A stretch of 64,000 nt of DNA from Bartonella raoultii. GTDB taxonomy: Bacteria > Pseudomonadota > Alphaproteobacteria > Rhizobiales > Rhizobiaceae. Below, piece after piece: positions 1-9,443 of the stretch. Both the position numbers and the translations under genes were made by a program. The notes beneath the pieces are model-generated. The model worked only from the letters and a program-made list of their open reading frames with translations. It was not told where the DNA came from and did no database searches. The stretch spans positions 243,711 to 307,710 of the forward strand of contig NZ_JAIFRO010000003.1 in NCBI RefSeq assembly GCF_019659805.1, written 5' to 3'. The number at the start of each line of letters is the position of its first letter. Position 1 is the first letter of the stretch.

Positions 1-501
1 CAGCGTGAAAATTGGGGGCAAAAGACGGGAATTGTTTTTGGAAGAGAACGGTGGGGACTAGAAAATGCTGAAATTAGTCTTGTTGATGAAATCATTACTT
101 TTCCTGTTAATCCTGCTTTTGCATCACTTAATATTGCACAAGCGGTTTTACTTATGTCTTATGAATGGATGAAATCTGGTTTGAGGAATGCGAGTGATAC
201 AGCTTTTCGTGCAGTAGAGATGGAACCAGCAAATAAAGTAACATTTCATGGTTTTTTATCTCAATTAGAAAATGCCTTGGATATTCGTGGATATTTTAGA
301 CCTAAAGAACGTAAAGAAGTAATGCTTACAAATTTGCGTTCTGTTTTTACACGCGCTAATTTTAGCGAGTCTGAAGTTCATTTGTTACGGGGAATTATTT
401 CTTCTCTAGATCATTTTTCTCCCCAGTTTCCACGAGGAAGCAGAACATCTACAAATCGTGATCATAAAAAATTAAAAACAAATGTGAAGACTGATGGATG
501 A
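1..501 (+). CDS. trmJ: TrmJ-like tRNA/rRNA 2'-O-methyltransferase (SpoU/TrmH family), 5' end outside window
   Basis: The reading frame is open from the first base and ends at 501, so only the C-terminal part is present. The visible protein begins with a SPOUT knot region: FGRERWGLENAE, then IITFPVNPAFASLNIAQA. These are the SAM-binding motifs 2 and 3 of the SpoU/TrmH family. The charged C-terminal helical tail that follows is typical of TrmJ (tRNA Cm32/Um32 methyltransferase). The family is clear from the motifs; the exact RNA substrate is inference. The stop overlaps the start of murI by 8 bases, so the two are probably co-transcribed. Confidence 0.85.
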   Translation, partial: QRENWGQKTGIVFGRERWGLENAEISLVDEIITFPVNPAFASLNIAQAVLLMSYEWMKSGLRNASDTAFRAVEMEPANKVTFHGFLSQLENALDIRGYFRPKERKEVMLTNLRSVFTRANFSESEVHLLRGIISSLDHFSPQFPRGSRTSTNRDHKKLKTNVKTDG

Positions 502-1315
502 GCGGCCTGTTCTTTTTTTTGATAGTGGTATTGGCGGTTTAACAGTGTTAAAGGAAGTGCGTATTCTTATCCCTGAAGCACAATTTATTTATGTTGCTGA
601 TGATATAGCATTTCCTTATGGTGATTGGGAAGAAAATATTTTAAAAAAGCGTATTTTAAAGATTTTTTCGAATCTTCTAACACTTTATAATCCTGTCTTA
701 TGCGTAATTGCTTGCAATACTGTTTCTACACTCATGATGGCAGATTTACGGCAAAACTTTCCTCATATTCTTTTTGTAGGAACAGTCCCTGCTATTAAAA
801 CAGCAGCTGAACAAACAAAATCTGGTTTTATTTCAGTATTAGCCACACCTGGAACGGTGCAACGTTCTTATACACATGCGTTAATCAATTCTTTTGCAAA
901 ACACTGTCACGTTCAGCTTGTAGGAAGCGCAAAGCTTGCTGGATTTGCTGAAGATTATTTACGGGGCAAGTCTCTCAATTTGAAAGAATTACGCAACGAA
1001 ATTCTTCCATGTTTTTTTGAAAAAAATGGCAAATATACTGATATTATTGTTTTAGCTTGTACACATTATCCTTTCTTACTTCATTTCTTTCATGAACAAG
1101 CTTTATGGCCAGTAAAATGGATTGATTCAGCAAAAGCCGTAGCTAAACATACAAGAGCGTTATTACCTAAAAATATGTATCACAAGGGTATAAAAAAGCA
1201 TAAAGATTTTGCCCTGTTTACATCACCCAATATAACTTCTTCAACAGAGCGCTTGTTAAAACAATTTGACTTAAATCTTATGAAAAGAGTTGACTTTAGA
1301 ATACAAGATCAATAA
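494..1315 (+). CDS. murI: Glutamate racemase
   Basis: Converts L-glutamate to D-glutamate for peptidoglycan precursors in the cytoplasm. The 273-residue protein has the expected length and both catalytic cysteines: C74 in the ACNT motif and C189 in ACTHYP. The N-terminal [10 protein letters not shown] motif (D10, S11) binds substrate. The start overlaps the end of the upstream methyltransferase gene and there is only a weak ribosome site, which fits translational coupling. The stop lies just before the independent promoter of rpsD. Confidence 0.95.
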   Translation: MDERPVLFFDSGIGGLTVLKEVRILIPEAQFIYVADDIAFPYGDWEENILKKRILKIFSNLLTLYNPVLCVIACNTVSTLMMADLRQNFPHILFVGTVPAIKTAAEQTKSGFISVLATPGTVQRSYTHALINSFAKHCHVQLVGSAKLAGFAEDYLRGKSLNLKELRNEILPCFFEKNGKYTDIIVLACTHYPFLLHFFHEQALWPVKWIDSAKAVAKHTRALLPKNMYHKGIKKHKDFALFTSPNITSSTERLLKQFDLNLMKRVDFRIQDQ

Positions 1316-1353
1316 TGATGTTCAAGCTGTTTTCTATAAGGAAATGGTCTTTA

Positions 1354-1382
1354 TTGACGTGTCCCGTGGGTAACTTTACATT
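1354..1382 (+). promoter_or_regulatory. Candidate sigma-70 type promoter of rpsD
   Basis: TTGACG at 1354-1359 and TACATT at 1377-1382 are separated by 17 bases. This is a good match to the housekeeping consensus and sits about 100 bases upstream of rpsD. A small inverted repeat (CTTTAA TAT TTAAAG, 1406-1420) lies in the presumed leader. Assigned by eye only. Confidence 0.5.
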
Positions 1383-1485
1383 TATGTATAAGGAGTCCTG
1401 TCAGTCTTTAATATTTAAAGGCAGAGGAGGGTGCGTTTCCTTGAGATCTTATTGTGATCTTGTGTTCTATTTTGAAGGAAATGCG

Positions 1486-2103
1486 ATGAGTAAACGCGAA
1501 ACAACGAAATATAAAATTGACCGCCGTATGGGAGAGAATATTTGGGGGCGTCCAAAATCTCCTGTTAATCGCCGTGATTATGGTCCAGGCCAGCATGGGC
1601 AGCGCCGTAAAGGAAAGCTTTCAGATTATGGTGTACAGTTGCGTGCTAAGCAGAAATTAAAAGGGTTTTATGGTGATATTTCAGAAAAACAATTCCGTAA
1701 AATCTATGAAGAAGCTGCTCGTAGACGGGGGGATACAGGTGAAAATCTTATTGGACTTTTAGAATCGCGTTTGGACGCTGTTATCTATCGTGCGAAATTT
1801 GTGCCTACTATTTTTGCTTCTCGTCAGTTTATTAATCATGGTCACGTTAATGTAAATGGTCGGCGTACAAATATTCAATCATACCGTTGTAAGCCAGGTG
1901 ATATTATTGAAGTCCGTGAAAAGTCTAAGCAGCTTGTTTTGGTTTTAGAGTCTGTGCAATTGGCAGAACGGGATGTACCTGAATATATTGAAGCAGATCA
2001 TAAACATATGAAAGCGACATTTGCACGTATTCCTGCTTTCTCAGATGTTCCTTATGCTGTGCAAATGGAACCTAATTTGGTTGTTGAGTTTTATTCTCGC
2101 TAA
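1486..2103 (+). CDS. rpsD: 30S ribosomal protein S4
   Basis: S4 binds 16S rRNA early in small-subunit assembly. From the ATG at 1486 the protein has 205 residues, the normal length, and begins [20 protein letters not shown] as in alphaproteobacterial S4. The longer open frame back to 1315 is rejected because the extra N-terminus is not S4-like and a GAAGGAA ribosome site lies just before 1486. The S4 RNA-binding domain (about residues 94-155, containing [11 protein letters not shown] and [13 protein letters not shown]) is intact. It is a stand-alone gene here with its own promoter. Confidence 0.97.
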   Translation: MSKRETTKYKIDRRMGENIWGRPKSPVNRRDYGPGQHGQRRKGKLSDYGVQLRAKQKLKGFYGDISEKQFRKIYEEAARRRGDTGENLIGLLESRLDAVIYRAKFVPTIFASRQFINHGHVNVNGRRTNIQSYRCKPGDIIEVREKSKQLVLVLESVQLAERDVPEYIEADHKHMKATFARIPAFSDVPYAVQMEPNLVVEFYSR

Positions 2104-2369
2104 ATTTTTTATAGAAGCGTATTTCTCTTTTTTGTTACGCTAAATGGTTCTGTTATTTTATACTCTTTAAAATACAGGAGAGAGCTTTTGTATAGGTATG
2201 CTGTATCGAATTGATTATTAGTTTATTTTTAATAAACTTTGCATAGTTTTATTCCTTTTGAAATATATCCTTTTATAAAATCAGTGGGACATAAGTTTAA
2301 ACTACGTTCCGATTGTGGTATCTGTCATTCTTGTGGAACAAACTATTTATAGTGCAGGATTATGATATT

Positions 2370-3248
2370 ATGGATGATACCTTCATTGAATATCAAACAA
2401 TAGAAGGAAGATTTAAGAAAAGTGATCCTTTATTGAGAGAAACAAATGATTATCATCCAATTTTTCGAGATGCTCCTTCAACAGTAGAGTTTAATAAATT
2501 ACGCAAACGGCTTTTGCGACATGTACGGCAAGCTTTGAATGATTTTTCTATGCTTTCTTCAGGAGAAAAATGGCTTGTTGCTTTGTCTGGTGGAAAAGAC
2601 TCCTATGGTTTACTCGCACTTCTTCTCGATTTAAAATGGCGTGGTCTTTTACCAGTTGAAATTTTGGTATGTAATCTTGATCAAGGACAACCAGAATTTC
2701 CTAAACATATTCTTCCAAATTTTTTAAGTTCTTATCACATTCCATATCGTATTGAGTATCAAGATACTTACTCAATTGTTACAGATAAATTGGCAAATAC
2801 ACAAACGTATTGTTCTCTTTGTTCTAGATTACGTCGTGGTAATTTATATCGTATTGCGCGTGAAGAAAAATGTTCGGCATTAGTTCTTGGGCATCATCGT
2901 GATGATGTTTTAGAAACATTTTTCATGAATTTGTTTCATGGTGGTCGATTAGCAGCTATGCCCGGAAAGCTTATAAATGATGAAGGTGATCTTTTTGTTT
3001 TACGTCCTCTTGTTTATGTAGCTGAAGAAGATATGGATAAATTCTCTCAAGCTATGAAGTTTCCGATTATTCCTTGTAATCTTTGTGGTAGCCAAGACGG
3101 CTTACAACGCAATGCAATGAAGAAAATGCTTAGAGATATCGAAAAAAGAATGCCAGGACGAAAAGATACTATGATTCGTGCTTTAACAAATGTACGTCCA
3201 AGTCATTTACTTGATAAAAAACTTTTTGATTTTAAAACTTTCTTATAG
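2370..3248 (+). CDS. ttcA: tRNA 2-thiocytidine(32) biosynthesis protein TtcA
   Basis: ATP-dependent thiolation of cytidine 32 in tRNA. The protein has the PP-loop SGGKDS at residues 73-78 and the two CxxC pairs that hold an Fe-S cluster, C148/C151 and C236/C239. I start at ATG 2370, which has a GCAGGA ribosome site. An in-frame upstream start at 2313 would add 19 hydrophobic residues not expected in this family. Both flanks are AT-rich non-coding DNA, so it appears monocistronic. The Fe-S dependence links it to the suf operon further along the window. Confidence 0.93.
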   Translation: MDDTFIEYQTIEGRFKKSDPLLRETNDYHPIFRDAPSTVEFNKLRKRLLRHVRQALNDFSMLSSGEKWLVALSGGKDSYGLLALLLDLKWRGLLPVEILVCNLDQGQPEFPKHILPNFLSSYHIPYRIEYQDTYSIVTDKLANTQTYCSLCSRLRRGNLYRIAREEKCSALVLGHHRDDVLETFFMNLFHGGRLAAMPGKLINDEGDLFVLRPLVYVAEEDMDKFSQAMKFPIIPCNLCGSQDGLQRNAMKKMLRDIEKRMPGRKDTMIRALTNVRPSHLLDKKLFDFKTFL

Positions 3249-3441
3249 AAGAACTTTTTATCATACCTAATTTAAAATTATACTTTTGATTACAATACTC
3301 TGAAAAACATGAGGACGCATTGCTGATTTTAATGAAAAAAATTTTATAAGTAATGCTTATCGTAATGATATTATATAGAATGCCTTACTTCTGAGAAAAC
3401 ACGTAAACTACATTTTAAAATCTTCATTTATATACTAGTTT

Positions 3442-4146
3442 TTAGTATTTGCGAATAAGTCCAATAAGTTTACCTTGTATTTGTACACGTTCGGATCCAT
3501 ATATGCGTGTTTCATAGTGGAGGTTTGCAGATTCTAATGCAATAGATGCTCCTTTGCGTCGATAACGTTTCAGAGTTGCTTCTTTTTTATCAATGAATGC
3601 GACGATAATGTCACCTGATTCTGCTATATTTTGGCGTTTAACAATTATAGTATCTTTATTTAAAATTCCTGCCTCAATCATAGAATCATCTTTGACTTCT
3701 AAAGCATAGTGTTCTCCCACCCCAAACATCTCTTGTGGTAAAGAGAGGATATCTGTTTGTTGTAATACCGCAGAGGTAGGTATTCCTGTAGCAATGCGGC
3801 CCATAATCGGAATAGTGATATTTCGTTTGTTTTCATTATCAAAATTATCAAAGCTTTGTGATATTTTATTGCTCTTTTTTTCTATTGCTTTAGGATAAAT
3901 TTTACGAGCTGAAGAAAGATCAAATGTTATTTTATTGGGTAGCCGAATGACATCTACTGCACGCGCACGATGAGGTAAACGATGTATAAAGCCTCGTTTT
4001 TCTAGGGCTATAATAAGTTTATGAATGCCCGATTTTGATGAAAGCCCTAATGCAATTTTCATTTCATCAAAGGAAGGGGAAATACCAGTTTCTTTCATGT
4101 GATTGTGAATGAACAACAATAGCTCATATTGTTTACATGTCAGCAT
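3442..4146 (-). CDS. lexA: LexA SOS repressor with a Thr-Gly at the cleavage site
   Basis: Represses DNA-damage genes and inactivates itself by self-cleavage when RecA is activated. Residues 1-65 form the winged-helix DNA-binding domain; the C-terminal half is the S24 peptidase fold with the Ser-Lys pair S155 (DDSM) and K193 (ATLKRY). The expected scissile Ala-Gly is replaced by Thr120-Gly121 in the motif GRIATGIP. The family tolerates small residues before Gly (Ala in LexA, Cys in UmuD), so cleavage may persist but could be slower. A linker of low-complexity charged residues (about 88-110) separates the domains. I saw no clear GTTC-N7-GTTC operator in the 370-base upstream region. Confidence 0.93.
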   Translation of the reverse strand: MLTCKQYELLLFIHNHMKETGISPSFDEMKIALGLSSKSGIHKLIIALEKRGFIHRLPHRARAVDVIRLPNKITFDLSSARKIYPKAIEKKSNKISQSFDNFDNENKRNITIPIMGRIATGIPTSAVLQQTDILSLPQEMFGVGEHYALEVKDDSMIEAGILNKDTIIVKRQNIAESGDIIVAFIDKKEATLKRYRRKGASIALESANLHYETRIYGSERVQIQGKLIGLIRKY

Positions 4147-4451
4147 TCAATATTCCAATCAAAAATATCTTCTTTATGTTTTTATTTTAAGCATATATTT
4201 CGTATATTAAAATTTATTTATAATAATATATAATTATATTTGTTTTAAAAAGAAAATATTATTTAATTTATAACTTTATATATATTAATAAATATACTTT
4301 TTTCACATTTAAATTTGTTATCTGAAATAAGGATAATATTTATTATTTATTTTACTATATTAAAACATTTATTTCTCAAAACTAAAATAAGAAAGAGGAA
4401 GAAAAAAATATTGATAACTAAAATGAATAATCATTTTTTTTTGAAAAAGTA
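4147..4451. other. Very AT-rich intergenic region upstream of lexA
   Basis: About 300 bases composed almost entirely of A and T, between the divergent lexA and tRNA-Lys genes. It must hold the lexA promoter, but no convincing -35/-10 pair or SOS operator could be picked by eye. No gene is seen. Confidence 0.5.
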
Positions 4452-4480
4452 TTGACCAAATGGAAAGTCAACCGTATGTT
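4452..4480 (+). promoter_or_regulatory. Candidate promoter of tRNA-Lys
   Basis: TTGACC at 4452-4457 and TATGTT at 4475-4480 have a 17-base spacer and lie 35 bases before the mature tRNA 5' end. That is the usual layout of a stable-RNA promoter. The region before it is extremely AT-rich. Confidence 0.6.
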
Positions 4481-4515
4481 CCATTTACTTTCTGCAAGCG
4501 AACTTGTTTGTATGA

Positions 4516-4591
4516 GAGCGCGTAGCTCAGCTGGTAGAGCAACTGACTTTTAATCAGTAGGTCCAGGGTTCGAATCCCTGCGCGCTCACCA
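4516..4591 (+). tRNA. tRNA-Lys, anticodon UUU
   Basis: Folds as a full cloverleaf of 76 bases. The acceptor stem GAGCGCG/CGCGCTC, D-arm GCTC/GAGC, anticodon stem ACTGA/TCAGT with loop CTTTTAA (anticodon TTT at 4549-4551) and T-arm CAGGG TTCGAAT CCCTG are all perfectly paired. The CCA end is encoded. Confidence 0.97.
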
Positions 4592-5433
4592 GCTTTTTAT
4601 GATATCAATAGATTATATAAAAGTTTGGAAGCTTATATTCCTTTTTTCTATTAGTTTGTTTTTCTATGTCTCCTAAACTTTTTGAATTTATTTTGTTATG
4701 AGTCGTTTTTTGCCAGCTACTTATAACAAAAGGATAACATTCTATCTTTTATCCAACCTAAAAGCATTGTCATTTGTAAAACGCTTTGTATTAGCAGCGG
4801 CGTGTTATGGCTAATTCCAGTAAAATGGAAGAACATCGATTTTAAATTAACTTTTTTTGTTTTAAAATATAAGAAATATCAAGTTGTACTTTTTAATGTT
4901 TTTTGCTGTCTATGGCAAAAGTCCCACGCTACAAGAAGAGTAAAAATAAGACTTCTATTTACAAGATATCATTAACAGTCCAATTAAAAAGGCTATCAAA
5001 CTCGTTAAGAAATACGTTTCTGCTAAAAAAGTGTTTCATCTTTTATCTGCAGAATCAAAAATATGATATCTTTCAATATTTTTACACTAATACACGATTG
5101 CTTTTCCTATTAATTTGTTATTTTACGTCATCTTATAGAGAATAATTGTATTTATTCACAATTTTATTTATTAATAGGGATATTTCAATTAACATATTGA
5201 TTTATTTTAACTTTAATTGATTCTAATGTTTATTGAAGTGCTTTTATTTGTATATAGAATCATAAAAATATTAATAAATACATTAATTTCTTGATAAAAG
5301 GTTAATTTTAAGGATACTAGGGGCGCACGTGGGGAATCGTTTTAAAATGTAAATTTTCCTAGCGCATACAGAAAATGCGAAATGGTCTTTTTATATTATA
5401 GTAAATACTCTATAGAAATAAGCGGGCTAAAAA
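4592..5433. other. Gene-poor region after tRNA-Lys, possibly with decayed coding sequence
   Basis: No convincing gene over 840 bases. A lysine-rich frame beginning MAKVPRYKKSKNKT near 4912 runs to 5145, and an adjacent frame over 4970-5060 reads NSPIKKAIKLVKKYVSAKK. The basic character in two frames hints at one small basic protein broken by a frameshift, but I cannot name it. The second half (5150-5430) shows nothing recognisable. Position just after a tRNA would fit an old integration scar, but no att repeat or integrase is visible. Confidence 0.3.
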
Positions 5434-6348
5434 ATGCTTTTAAATAGCAAAAAAAAATTTACTTTCACTTCTAAATCAACATGGCAATTTTTTTCTGTCG
5501 TAATTGTTTCTCAACTATTGGTTGCTTGTTGTTCAAGTCAAACAGCTCAATTTTCTATGAAAAACTTCTGTTGGAATAAGGAAGATTGTACAAAAGCTGC
5601 TGTTTTAGCTCAAAAAAAATTAAATGAGAAAAATCAATCAAACGAAAAAAAGAGACGGCGGGCTATTGTGGGGAAGCCTTACCAAATAAAAGGAAAATGG
5701 TATTATCCTCAACATGATCCATCCTATCAACGTGTAGGGCAAGCATCATGGTATGGTTCAGACTTTCATGGGCGTTTAACAGCAAATGGTGAAATCTATG
5801 ATATGAATCTTTTAACAGCTGCGCATCCTACAATGCCCTTACCTAGTTATGCCCGCGTTACTAATTTAAAAAATGGATCTTCTATTGTTGTAAGAGTAAA
5901 TGATCGCGGTCCTTTTATGAAAGATAGAATCATTGACTTATCAAAAAAAGCTGCAACAATTCTTGGTTATGTAAATGCAGGTGTCACGAATGTAAAAGTA
6001 GAATATCTTGCTGAAGCGCCCATTGGCTATTATGATGCTGCTTATTTGACATCCTCTTATGTTCCTGGGAACTCTAATTCCCATTTATTAGCATCAGTGA
6101 ATAATTTTGAAAAAAGAGAACACGTTATATTGAAAGAAAATAAAGTTCCTACAGAGCAATTAATTCAAACAGTTGTTGACCATGAAAAAGTAGATAAAGC
6201 TATTCCAGTAAAATTACCGAAAATTGGTCCTGTTCTTATTGAAAAGCCAGAGTTATTTGACCAAGTAGCCTCTGTAAGTGAGGAAAACATAAAAATGAAA
6301 ATAAATCAGCTGCAGTTATTTAAGATAAAGGAATTGCAACTTTTTTAA
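5434..6348 (+). CDS. rlpA: RlpA-like septal ring lytic transglycosylase lipoprotein
   Basis: Predicted outer-membrane lipoprotein: an N-terminal hydrophobic segment ends in the lipobox LVAC with lipidated C32. The double-psi beta-barrel domain spans about residues 102-192 (GQASWYG, NGEIYDM, VRVNDRGPF). The acidic residues E120 and D157 match those needed for cleavage of stem-peptide-free peptidoglycan in characterised RlpA. The 304-residue protein lacks a recognisable C-terminal SPOR domain, which many RlpA proteins use to find the septum. The tail (about 200-304) is low-complexity and unassigned. It is followed by another peptidoglycan gene (dacA-like). Confidence 0.85.
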   Translation: MLLNSKKKFTFTSKSTWQFFSVVIVSQLLVACCSSQTAQFSMKNFCWNKEDCTKAAVLAQKKLNEKNQSNEKKRRRAIVGKPYQIKGKWYYPQHDPSYQRVGQASWYGSDFHGRLTANGEIYDMNLLTAAHPTMPLPSYARVTNLKNGSSIVVRVNDRGPFMKDRIIDLSKKAATILGYVNAGVTNVKVEYLAEAPIGYYDAAYLTSSYVPGNSNSHLLASVNNFEKREHVILKENKVPTEQLIQTVVDHEKVDKAIPVKLPKIGPVLIEKPELFDQVASVSEENIKMKINQLQLFKIKELQLF

Positions 6349-6497
6349 AGAATATGATTGTATGTTGCTCAATAAGTAAAAATTTTAGGAATGTTGTATG
6401 TATTTGAAAAATTGAAAGTTGAATTCTCTATAAACAAATCTTTTTTTCTGAAAGAGTATTCTCTATGCTGATTCTTTAGATATTAGGAGAATTGGTT

Positions 6498-7658
6498 GTG
6501 CGTGTGTCGTTAAGGATTTTGTTTATCTTATTGGGAATATTAACATTGAATGGGGGGAGAGCGCAAGATTTTCAAACTTCTGCATCCCAACTGCTCTTAT
6601 TAGATGGTGATACAAATACAGTACTTTTTGAAAAACAAAGTGATATCCGTTTTTTTCCTGCTTCATTAGTAAAATTGATGACGGCTGAAGTCATATTTCA
6701 TCAATTAAAAAAAGGATTATTAAGTAGCGCACAAACATTCACGGTGAGTGAACATGCTTGGCGAAAAGGTGGAGCGCCTTCAGGTACAACCACTATGTTT
6801 GCAAAAGTGAAGACAGAAATTAGTGTTTCTGATCTTTTACATGGTTTAATTGTTGTCAATGGGAATGATGCAGCAATTACTCTAGCTGAAGGAATATCTG
6901 GTAGTGAATCTGATTTTGCAAAACTTATGAATGAGCGAGCAAAAGTTCTTGGGTTATCACATAGCCATTTTGTTAATGCAACAGGACTTCCTGAAAAGGG
7001 ACAGTTTGTGACATTACGCGATATGATTACGTTAGCGCGTCATATTGCTCATGAGTATCCTGATTATTATATGCTTTACCGTGAACCTAATTTTACTTGG
7101 AATAAGATTTTTCAACGGAATAAAAATCCTCTTATTTTTAAAGAAAGGGGTATTGAAGGATTTGGCTTTGGTTATAGTGAAAAGGAAGGTCTTTCAATGG
7201 TTATTACCCTTTATAAAAATCATCGACATCTTTTTTTAGCAATAAATGGTTTGCATGATGGTAAAGGGCATACAAAAGAAGTAGAGCGTATTCTTCAATG
7301 GGGAATCACAGCTTTTGATCTTAAAACGGTTTTCTCAAAAGGAGAAACAGTGGGCCATGCTTCTGTGTATGGTGGAGAAAAAAAATCTGTTCCACTTATT
7401 ATTAAAAACCCCATAAGTTTTATGCTTTCAAATGAAAAAAAAGTGAATGTCAAAGCAAAAATTAAATATCATGGCCCATTAAAAGCTCCTATCATTTTAG
7501 GACAACAAATTGGTATAATTCAGATCCTAGGAAATAAAAAGATTCTTGTAGAAAAACCAGTTTTTGCTGGAAACAATGTTAGAGAAGGAAGTTTCTTTAC
7601 AAAAGTAAAAGATGCATTCTATGAAATAACAATCGGATGGTTACGGAAATATTTATAA
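6498..7658 (+). CDS. DacA/DacF-like D-alanyl-D-alanine carboxypeptidase homologue with degenerate active-site motifs
   Basis: Periplasmic S11-family penicillin-binding protein by overall sequence: signal peptide (about 1-23), catalytic SxxK motif SLVK (S56, K59), and a C-terminal PBP5-like beta domain plus final amphipathic helix. Two other core motifs are altered. The SxN position reads N121-G-N123, and the region that should carry KTG (DGLKTGHT in relatives) reads EGFGFGYS, so both the Lys and Thr are lost. Activity as a carboxypeptidase is therefore doubtful; it may be a regulator or structural protein. GTG 6498 is chosen because TAGGAGA lies 7 bases upstream; a TTG at 6492 is in the same frame. 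No frameshift or stop is seen, so the gene seems maintained. Confidence 0.85.
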   Translation: MRVSLRILFILLGILTLNGGRAQDFQTSASQLLLLDGDTNTVLFEKQSDIRFFPASLVKLMTAEVIFHQLKKGLLSSAQTFTVSEHAWRKGGAPSGTTTMFAKVKTEISVSDLLHGLIVVNGNDAAITLAEGISGSESDFAKLMNERAKVLGLSHSHFVNATGLPEKGQFVTLRDMITLARHIAHEYPDYYMLYREPNFTWNKIFQRNKNPLIFKERGIEGFGFGYSEKEGLSMVITLYKNHRHLFLAINGLHDGKGHTKEVERILQWGITAFDLKTVFSKGETVGHASVYGGEKKSVPLIIKNPISFMLSNEKKVNVKAKIKYHGPLKAPIILGQQIGIIQILGNKKILVEKPVFAGNNVREGSFFTKVKDAFYEITIGWLRKYL

Positions 7659-7689
7659 TATGTGTTAATATAAAAACTAAGGTTTATAC

Positions 7690-8334
7690 GTGTCAGGTTA
7701 TTTTATCACATTCGAAGGAGGGGAGGGGGTAGGGAAAACGACGCAAATTTCTTTGCTTTCTCAATATCTCCGCAACAAAGGGTATAATGTTTTGACGACG
7801 CGAGAACCAGGAGGAACTGCTGGTGCAGAGGCGATACGCCATATTTTACTGTCGGGCAAAGTACAACACTATGGACCTTTAATTGAAGCAGTTTTATTTA
7901 CAGCCGCACGCAGTGATCATGTTAGCCAAGTGATTGCTCCTTCTTTGCAAGAAGGAAAAATCGTTTTATGTGATCGCTTTATTGATTCTACACGTGTTTA
8001 TCAAGGTCTCAATGATAAAGTGAGTCCTTCTACGCTTTCTGTTTTGGAATCTATAGCACTCAATGGGCTCATGCCTCATCTAACATTTTTATTAGATATA
8101 TCAGCTAGATGTGGTATGAAGCGTGCAAATTTGCGAAGAAAAAAGGTAGAAAGAATTGACTACTTTGAAAAAGATGAACTCAAAATTCAAGAGCAAAGGC
8201 GTGAAGCTTTTCTTCGATTAGCAAAACAAGAGCCTCATAGATTTCGTGTTATTGATGCTACAGGTGAAGTCGAAATTATTGCACAGCAAATACAAAATAT
8301 TTGTCAGCAAATAATATTGGATCAACATTCATGA
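7690..8334 (+). CDS. tmk: Thymidylate kinase
   Basis: Phosphorylates dTMP to dTDP. The P-loop GGEGVGKTTQ is at residues 10-19, the DRF motif (LCDRFIDST) near residue 97, and a DE-rich LID region follows. The length of 214 residues is normal. It starts with GTG and ends in an ATGA overlap with holB, the usual tmk-holB pairing in alphaproteobacteria, so the two are translationally coupled. Confidence 0.95.
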   Translation: MSGYFITFEGGEGVGKTTQISLLSQYLRNKGYNVLTTREPGGTAGAEAIRHILLSGKVQHYGPLIEAVLFTAARSDHVSQVIAPSLQEGKIVLCDRFIDSTRVYQGLNDKVSPSTLSVLESIALNGLMPHLTFLLDISARCGMKRANLRRKKVERIDYFEKDELKIQEQRREAFLRLAKQEPHRFRVIDATGEVEIIAQQIQNICQQIILDQHS

Positions 8335-9383
8335 GTGATATAAATATTTTACGCCATTATGATGATATCAATACAGTTTTATCACCATCACAGAATAACG
8401 TTATCTTTGGTCATGAGGATGCTCGTCATTTTTTAGCACGAATGCGTAAAGAGGGGCGGTTGCATCATGCATTGTTATTTGAAGGAGAGCATGGAATTGG
8501 AAAGGCTACATTGGCATTTCATCTTGCTTGGAATATTTTAAGTTCTCAAAAAGATGTTTTTTTACAACCAGAGCATAATTCTGTCACATGGAGGCAAATC
8601 ACGCAAGGAAGCCATTCTGGTCTTTTGTATATTTCACGTCGTTTTGATGCCAAAACGCAAAAATTTAAAAATGGTGTACTTATTGATGATATCCGTGATA
8701 TTATGCATTTTTTAAACCAAACATCGCAGGAAAATGGATGGCGTATTATTATCATTGATCCTGCTGATGATATGAATAAAAATGCTGCAAATGCAATTCT
8801 TAAAATACTTGAAGAACCTCCTGCAAAAACATTATTCATTATCATTACGCATTCTTTAGGAAAATTGCTTCCAACAATTCGTTCTCGATGCCAACAAATT
8901 TCTTTACGAGCATTAAATGATAATGAGATGAAAAAAGTCATTACACATGCTTTTCGTAATCAAGATATCCATGATAAAACTATCGATGTAATTATTCAAA
9001 GATCTAAAGGAAACCCTCGAAAAGCAGCCTTACTTCTTGATCATGGTGGACTAGAAATAATTAAAAATATTGATACTTTCTTGGAGCAATCTGTTTGTAA
9101 CTTAGCTATTGTACATACTCTTGCACAAACACTTTCTTCTCTTTCTGCAAGTGTACAATTTCAACAATTTTGTGATGAAATTCTTGATAAAATTTATAAA
9201 AGAGCTATCATACTAGCTGAAAGAGGAAATTTACCTCTTTCAAAGAAATATGCACAAATATGGCAGGAGATTCTTCAAGAAATAGGGGAAATGCAATCAT
9301 TTAATCTCGATAAAAAGCAATTCATAATTAATTTGCTTTTAAGAGTTCATAAGACTGTTCATGAGGGTGCGTTTTTTCCGTGA
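8331..9383 (+). CDS. holB: DNA polymerase III delta' subunit
   Basis: Clamp-loader subunit of the replicative polymerase. The AAA+ fold is recognisable: Walker-A-like GEHGIGKAT at residues 52-60, and the motifs NAANAILKILEEPP and RSRCQQ (sensor/SRC region). Start is taken at ATG 8331, which overlaps the tmk stop as ATGA. An upstream in-frame start at 8301 would lie wholly inside tmk and is less likely. No zinc-knuckle cysteines are seen, unlike some DnaX-related subunits. Confidence 0.92.
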   Translation: MSDINILRHYDDINTVLSPSQNNVIFGHEDARHFLARMRKEGRLHHALLFEGEHGIGKATLAFHLAWNILSSQKDVFLQPEHNSVTWRQITQGSHSGLLYISRRFDAKTQKFKNGVLIDDIRDIMHFLNQTSQENGWRIIIIDPADDMNKNAANAILKILEEPPAKTLFIIITHSLGKLLPTIRSRCQQISLRALNDNEMKKVITHAFRNQDIHDKTIDVIIQRSKGNPRKAALLLDHGGLEIIKNIDTFLEQSVCNLAIVHTLAQTLSSLSASVQFQQFCDEILDKIYKRAIILAERGNLPLSKKYAQIWQEILQEIGEMQSFNLDKKQFIINLLLRVHKTVHEGAFFP

Positions 9384-9443
9384 CAATATGATTAACAGGC
9401 GTTATGTCATTATATCTTTATTGCGTTTTACAACGAGTATGAC

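Noticed and set aside
2116-2141. Inverted repeat AGCGTA/TACGCT after rpsD
   Set aside because: Short stem, 14-base loop and no T-run after it, so not a convincing terminator.
4478-4492. GTTC-N7-TTTC resembling the alphaproteobacterial SOS operator
   Set aside because: One half-site is imperfect and it overlaps the tRNA-Lys promoter rather than lexA; likely chance.
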